Shown one piece after another: positions 59,386 to 64,000 of a DNA stretch of 64,000 nt (positions are counted from its first letter, which is position 1; every line of letters begins with the position of its first letter). This DNA comes from Artemia franciscana (taxonomy: Eukaryota; Arthropoda; Branchiopoda; Anostraca; Artemiidae). The notes under the pieces are model-generated. The model was not told where the DNA came from. It searched no databases and saw only the letters and a program-made list of their open reading frames with translations. The position numbers and the translations under genes are program-made. The DNA lies in assembly GCF_032884065.1 (NCBI RefSeq), contig NC_088879.1:19392038-19456037 (forward strand), written 5' to 3'.

Positions 59386-60706
59386 TTCAAACAGTAGCGA
59401 CCCAGCTCAATAGTAAACAAAACTCTAAAAAACGGAATTTTGATGCTAAAAGATGCATCAAAAGAATCGAATTTCCATGCTGATTTTAAATATGTAAGTT
59501 ATATCAAATTTAATGTTTGTCATCAAAAGTTACGAGCCTGAGAAAATTTGCCTTCTTTTAGAAAATAGGGGGAAACACCTCTAAAAGTCAAAGAATCTTA
59601 ACGAAAATCACAGCATCGCATTCAGCGTATCAGGGAACCCTGTAGCGAAAATTTCTATCTACAAAAATATGGAATTTTGTATTTTTTGCCAGAAGACAGA
59701 TCACGGGTGCGTGTTTATTTGTTTTTTTTTTTCCCCAGGGGCCATCGTATCGACCATGTGGTCTTAGAATGTCGCAAGAGGGCTCATTCTAACGGAAATG
59801 AAAAGTTCTAGTGTCATTTTTAAGTGACCAGAAAAATTGGAGAACACCTAGGCCCCCTCCCACCCTCATTTTTTTCCCTAAGTCAACGGATCAAAATTTT
59901 GAGATATCCATTTTGTTCCACATAGTCGATAACCATAAAAATATGTCTTTGGGGATGACTTACTCCCCCACAGTCCCTGGGGGAGGGGCTACAAGTTAAA
60001 AACTTTGACCATTGTTTACGTACAGTAATGGTTATTGGGAAGTGTACTTACGTTTTCAGAGGGATTTTTTTGGTTTGGGGGGTGGGGTTGAGGGGAGGGG
60101 GCTATGTGGGAGGATCTTTCCTTGGAGAAACATGTCATGGGGGAAGAGTAATTCAATGAAAAGGGCGCACAGTTTTCTAGCATTACTATAAAAAAAACAA
60201 TGAAAAAATGAACATGAAAAAGTTTTTCAATTGAAAGTAAGGAGTAACATTAGTAGAAATTACCCCGTATATGAAAGGGGCTTTTCCTCCTCAACGCCTT
60301 GCTCTTTACGCTAAAGTTTGACTCTTTCTCTTAACTCTATTTTTAAAACAGTAAGAAACTTTAGCGTAAAGAGGGGGGCGTTGAGGAGGCAACGCCCCTT
60401 ATGCTATTCTCTAATATGCTGTTATGCTACTCTCTGATATGCTGAATACGATGATGTGATTTTGTTAAGATTTTATGATTTTAAGGAGTGTTTTCGCCTT
60501 TTTTTTCCCAAAATAAGGTAAATTTTCTCAGGCCCTTTACTTTTGATGACAAAGACTATAATTGATTAAACTTATATATTTAAAATCAGCATAAAAATCT
60601 AATTCTTCTGATGTATCTTTTAGTATCAAAATTTTGTTTTTTTGAGTTTCGTTTACTATTGAGCTGGGTCGCCTCTTACTACAGTTTGTTAGCACGAACC
60701 GTTTGA
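59386..60706 (-). repeat. Family P copy with the same terminus at both ends
   Basis: The left end (TTCAAACAGTAGCGACCCAG) and the complement of the right end (GTTTGAT at 60706) are the same family terminus in inverted orientation, with similarity over about 260 bp. The interior holds a reverse-orientation 3' part and a palindromic core at 60215-60400. This makes a foldback-like element of about 1.3 kb. Confidence 0.8.
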
Positions 60707-61942
60707 TTAGGGAATGCCTGGGGAAATATTACGCATTTGTAGGGATGTTTCCACCCTCGAAGTTTTATTATCATGGATTTGCATGGTGTCCTTAAGTCCG
60801 GGTTTTCCACAAAATTTCATGGCATAAATTTTCCCCTTCTACAAGAATTTAACTTTTCTGACTCTGCAGCGATGCATAAACTACTAATATCAACTCAACA
60901 CAGCAACAAGCTGCCTGAGGCCAATACAGTTGCGCACACCCCTCCTCCATCCTAATCTATTAAAATCATTCATCTTTACAACCTCCCAGTAAATTTCAAT
61001 TTTCCTTTAATCTTTCATTAGGACATCGTCCCAAACCAACCACAGACAACCTCCGTTTAGCCCTAGACGGTTGCTCGAAAAGGACAAGCGTCGGTGTCCA
61101 ATATCTAGAATTATATCCACATCGTAGCCGAGGAAACCCGTTTTATATGCATTTATGTTTCTTTTAATTAGTTAGTTTATATCAAAAGATCTTCTAGTCT
61201 AACATTTACTTTTGTATCAGGCGAAGAATTTAAGCAAGCTGACATTATTATAAATTGAATAACTATTACTATACTAAATATGAGTAGACACGGTTGATTT
61301 CAGACTAGAAAGCTGATCAAGTTTTCTGCTTCAAGTCAAGACTCTATTGTCTATCAGTTACTATTCGCCTTTTTCAGATTTCCTGGAAGTATTCGGCTAT
61401 TCAGCAAACGTTACTTACATTTTATAAAAACTCATTAGAGTTCACCTTTCTTCTGATTTTTCAAAAGTAACAGTCTTGTGAGGAAAATGGTTTATTAAAT
61501 GAGTGGATAGATTTATTTAATTCACTGATCTCGTTGAAGTCGTCTGTAATTGGTTGACTCACAAAACTCAATAAAGGCTCAGACCACAAAGGCTCGTTGC
61601 CAGCAAAACCGAAAAATTTTTGAGTCCCTTGGGCTTAATATTTTAGTCAGTTTTTCGAAGAAGTCAGCCTTCTCAAAGCAACAAATGGTGGTGTCTCTGT
61701 TTCTCGTAGTAACTTCCCCAACCTGGGAAGCACTACCCTTCAGCTTCAGCCCGGTATGGATAAGAGCTTGTTTAACCCTTTCTCTATTTGCAAGCCATCA
61801 ACGACAAGAAAGATGCCTTATTTTTAGAGTCGATACTAGCAATAACAATTCTTTTACTTGCCTCTTATCACTCGAGAAGAGAATTTTCCGTGCAGTTGCA
61901 TTCCCCTGCATTACTTGGAAAAAATAGGATATTAGGTAAAAA
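60707..61942. other. Intergenic DNA, no secure gene
   Basis: The 125-codon frame at 61550-61927 (+) overlaps another open frame (61788-61988), has no motif and runs into an old family P relic. I do not call it a gene. Confidence 0.35.
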
Positions 61943-62200
61943 AATTCTTCAGCTGAAAATAAGGAACAATATTAAAACTTATAACTAAAAAAGCTGTCTT
62001 ACGAGGGAGGCTATCCTTTCCACAATATATCTTTCTTTATGTTAAAGTTTGATTTCTGTCCCAATTCTTTAAGAATGACTCATGAAACACAAATGCTGTT
62101 TAATTAGTATGAAAACTTTTTTTTATGCGGTAAAAAATATTAACGTAAAGAGCAAGGAATATCATGGTTACCCCCTTTTTTTATTACAATGTTTTAGTTA
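61943..62200. repeat. Family P palindrome relic (old)
   Basis: CTTCAGCTGAAAATAAGGAA and TATTAACGTAAAGAGCAAGG mark the two sides of a strongly diverged core. Confidence 0.6.
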
Positions 62201-63364
62201 TATTTAGATAAATTTAAATTACATTATTTATTTCTTTCACACTATGCTATGGGTTTGGAATGTCTGAAATATTAAGTATTCTAATAATTACTGATATTAA
62301 CCCATAAAAGTTTTAGCTATCCCTTGTCTATTGCTATAAAGAGAGGAGGGGGATGGCAAGGTTGGAGCCGATTTCCTCCAGTCAATGAGGAAGGGAACAA
62401 TATTTGATATCTTACTACCAAAAAGGCAAAGGATATGCTTTAAAAACAAGTATCCTTTTATGTAGACAATTGATCTGTAGAGCCTATCGTGGTTTTCACG
62501 ATATCTGTAACAAGCAAAATTTTATCTGGGGGGGGGGAGGCTGCTAACTGAGCTTTGGGGCTGGCTGTTACAGATGTAGAATAAGCAAGGCAATTCATCA
62601 TCAGCCCTGCCATAAAATTTCTTTGGGGTGGCAAATACTGCTATGAACCTAGTTTTCAGTAATTTTAAATGGTAATATTTTTCTGTTTTTATTTATATGA
62701 TGTACTTCAGTACATTTAAAAAAATATGTAAATATTTATCAATAAAAAAACTATTTTAGAGGCTGTGAGGGCTTCAGTTATATAGAAGATCAGAGGTCTC
62801 ACAAAATTGCCATACATACAAACAATAATACACCTTTTCATCCAACCGAAGTTCTTTAGAAATAATATTAGCTAGGACTTTTCATCAATATTACTATTCA
62901 CTGCCAATTTTTGAAGTATATTCAAATTCTATCCAAAATTTAATTTGCAAATTCAAATGTAGGATTTAATAATCAACGCTGGCACGTACGCAGGGAGGGG
63001 GAGGGCCTTTGCCCCCCCTCCCTCAAAATTTTGTGAAATGTTTAATTTCCCCATGGTTTCTTGGGATTTCTGACAAAAATAGGACATTTATTAAGAATCT
63101 AGATACATGTGTGAAGCCTTTCATGGGGATTTTACAGCATGAAATTATCTGGTCAAGTCACTGCCCAATTATTAACCCATTTTCTGTCTTACTTTTTACC
63201 CTCTTTGAAGTAATTAGCGATTTTACTGTTATTTTTTTTTGTAAAGAGAGTCTGCTTTCCACAGCAAAATAAAATTATCCTTGATATTAGGGCGTTTATC
63301 CCCCCTTTTCAGGATAAAGTACAGCTTTTAATGGATCAATTTTGGAAACTACCATTTTTCATTA
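62201..63364. other. Intergenic AT-rich DNA
   Basis: G-runs at 62527-62537 and a GGCACGTACGCAGGGAGGGG / CCCCCCCTCCCTC patch at 62980-63024 resemble ends of degenerate DNA transposons. No gene is seen. Confidence 0.3.
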
Positions 63365-64000
63365 AAATTTTTTGCCAGAAGACAGATCACGGGTGTGTGT
63401 TTGTTTGTTTGTTTTTTTCCCACGAGTGATTGTATCAACCAAGTGGTACTAGAGTGTTGCAAGAGGGCTCATCCTAACGGAAATGAAAAATTCTAGTGCT
63501 CTTTTTCAGTGACCAAAAAATTGGAAGGCACCTAGGCCCCCTCCCACGCTCATTTTTTCCCAAAGTCAACGGATTAAAATTTTTAGATAGCCATTTTGTT
63601 CCACATAGTCGAAAACCATAATAAATATATCTTTGGGGACGAGCTTGTTGGAGTTAAAAACACAATAATTATTTTGAGATGTTCAAACCACAAATTCTTT
63701 GTTCTCTTCCCCCATGACAAATTCCTCGATGGAAAGTTCCCCAAGTATATCCCCCTCTTATCAACCCCTCCCCCCAACCAAAAAATCCTCCTGAAAACGC
63801 TTGTACACTTCCCAATAACCATTACTATATGTAAGCACTGGTCAAAGTTTGTAACTCGTAGCCCATCCCACGGGGACTGTGGGGGAGTAAGTCGTCCCCA
63901 AAGATATATTTATTATGGTTTTCGACTATGTGGAACAAAATGGCTATCTAAAAATTTTAATCCGTTGACTTTGGGAAAAAATGAGCGTGGGAGGGGGCCT
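63365..64000. repeat. Family P inverted duplication running off the window
   Basis: 63365-63642 is family P in reverse orientation. 63708-64000 is the family in forward orientation, starting near TTCCCCCATGACAAATTCC. Bases 63534-63642 and 63892-64000 are perfect inverted complements by eye (109 bp), and the palindrome continues past the window end. Confidence 0.85.

Noticed and set aside
61550-61988. Two overlapping + strand frames (125 and 66 codons)
   Set aside because: They overlap in different frames, have no motif and run into an old family P relic.

Overview
The window looks like a piece of a repeat-laden, AT-rich animal genome. The evidence is split genes with GT-AG introns, mitochondrial-type fatty acid synthesis and ribosome-assembly proteins of animal type, RTE- and jockey-like LINEs, Helitrons, MITEs, tRNA-derived SINEs, very long (TA)n tracts and two 100-N assembly gaps. 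The two protein genes read most like arthropod proteins. The abundance of G-tract satellites and palindromic repeats suggests a crustacean (a brine shrimp is my best guess), but that is an impression without a database search.

Only two host genes are supported, both on the + strand. The first is the 3' part of MCAT, the mitochondrial malonyl-CoA:ACP transacylase, at 2-1015. The second is LTV1, a 40S ribosome assembly factor, with two internal exons at 28710-28856 and 31448-31570; the second runs into an N gap, and the start and the rest of LTV1 are not found. No operon-like or functional link between them is implied.

Region by region: 1.0-3.2 kb is intergenic with a degenerate AGTAGTC-type repeat and the end of a possible DNA transposon. 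3.2-15.7 kb is a nested stack: RTE-like LINE fragments are split by copies of a palindrome-rich repeat (called family P here), next to a Helitron with recognisable 5' and 3' ends inside (TA)n DNA and flanked by a roughly 545-bp duplication. 16.1-16.7 kb is an antisense LINE piece, and 17.5-19.4 kb a decayed hAT-like transposase. 20.4-21.7 kb holds two MITEs side by side, one with a perfect 8-bp target duplication. 24.4-27.1 kb holds CTA-cored and other degenerate tandem repeats and a 127-bp (TA)n tract. 28.7-33.9 kb is LTV1 with LINE and SINE insertions. 33.9-41.2 kb holds three arrays of a ~290-bp G-tract satellite sharing one 3' boundary, with a CR1/jockey-like reverse transcriptase relic between two of them. 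41.5-46.2 kb (- strand) is the most interesting part: a decayed Maverick/Polinton or adintovirus-like locus with a protein-primed type B DNA polymerase, a packaging-type P-loop ATPase and further small ORF remnants, split by a + strand LINE tail. 47.0-47.7 kb is a 117-bp satellite. 49.4-51.0 kb shares repeats with the 38 kb region. 52.2-52.8 kb (- strand) is an unidentified decayed coding region. 54.0-55.2 kb holds nested copies of the MITE. 55.5-56.3 kb holds head-to-head LINE endonuclease fragments. 57.3-64 kb is mainly family P copies, the last ending in a palindrome with 109-bp identical arms at the window edge.

Most short ORFs in the window are reading frames through repeats and are not annotated as genes.
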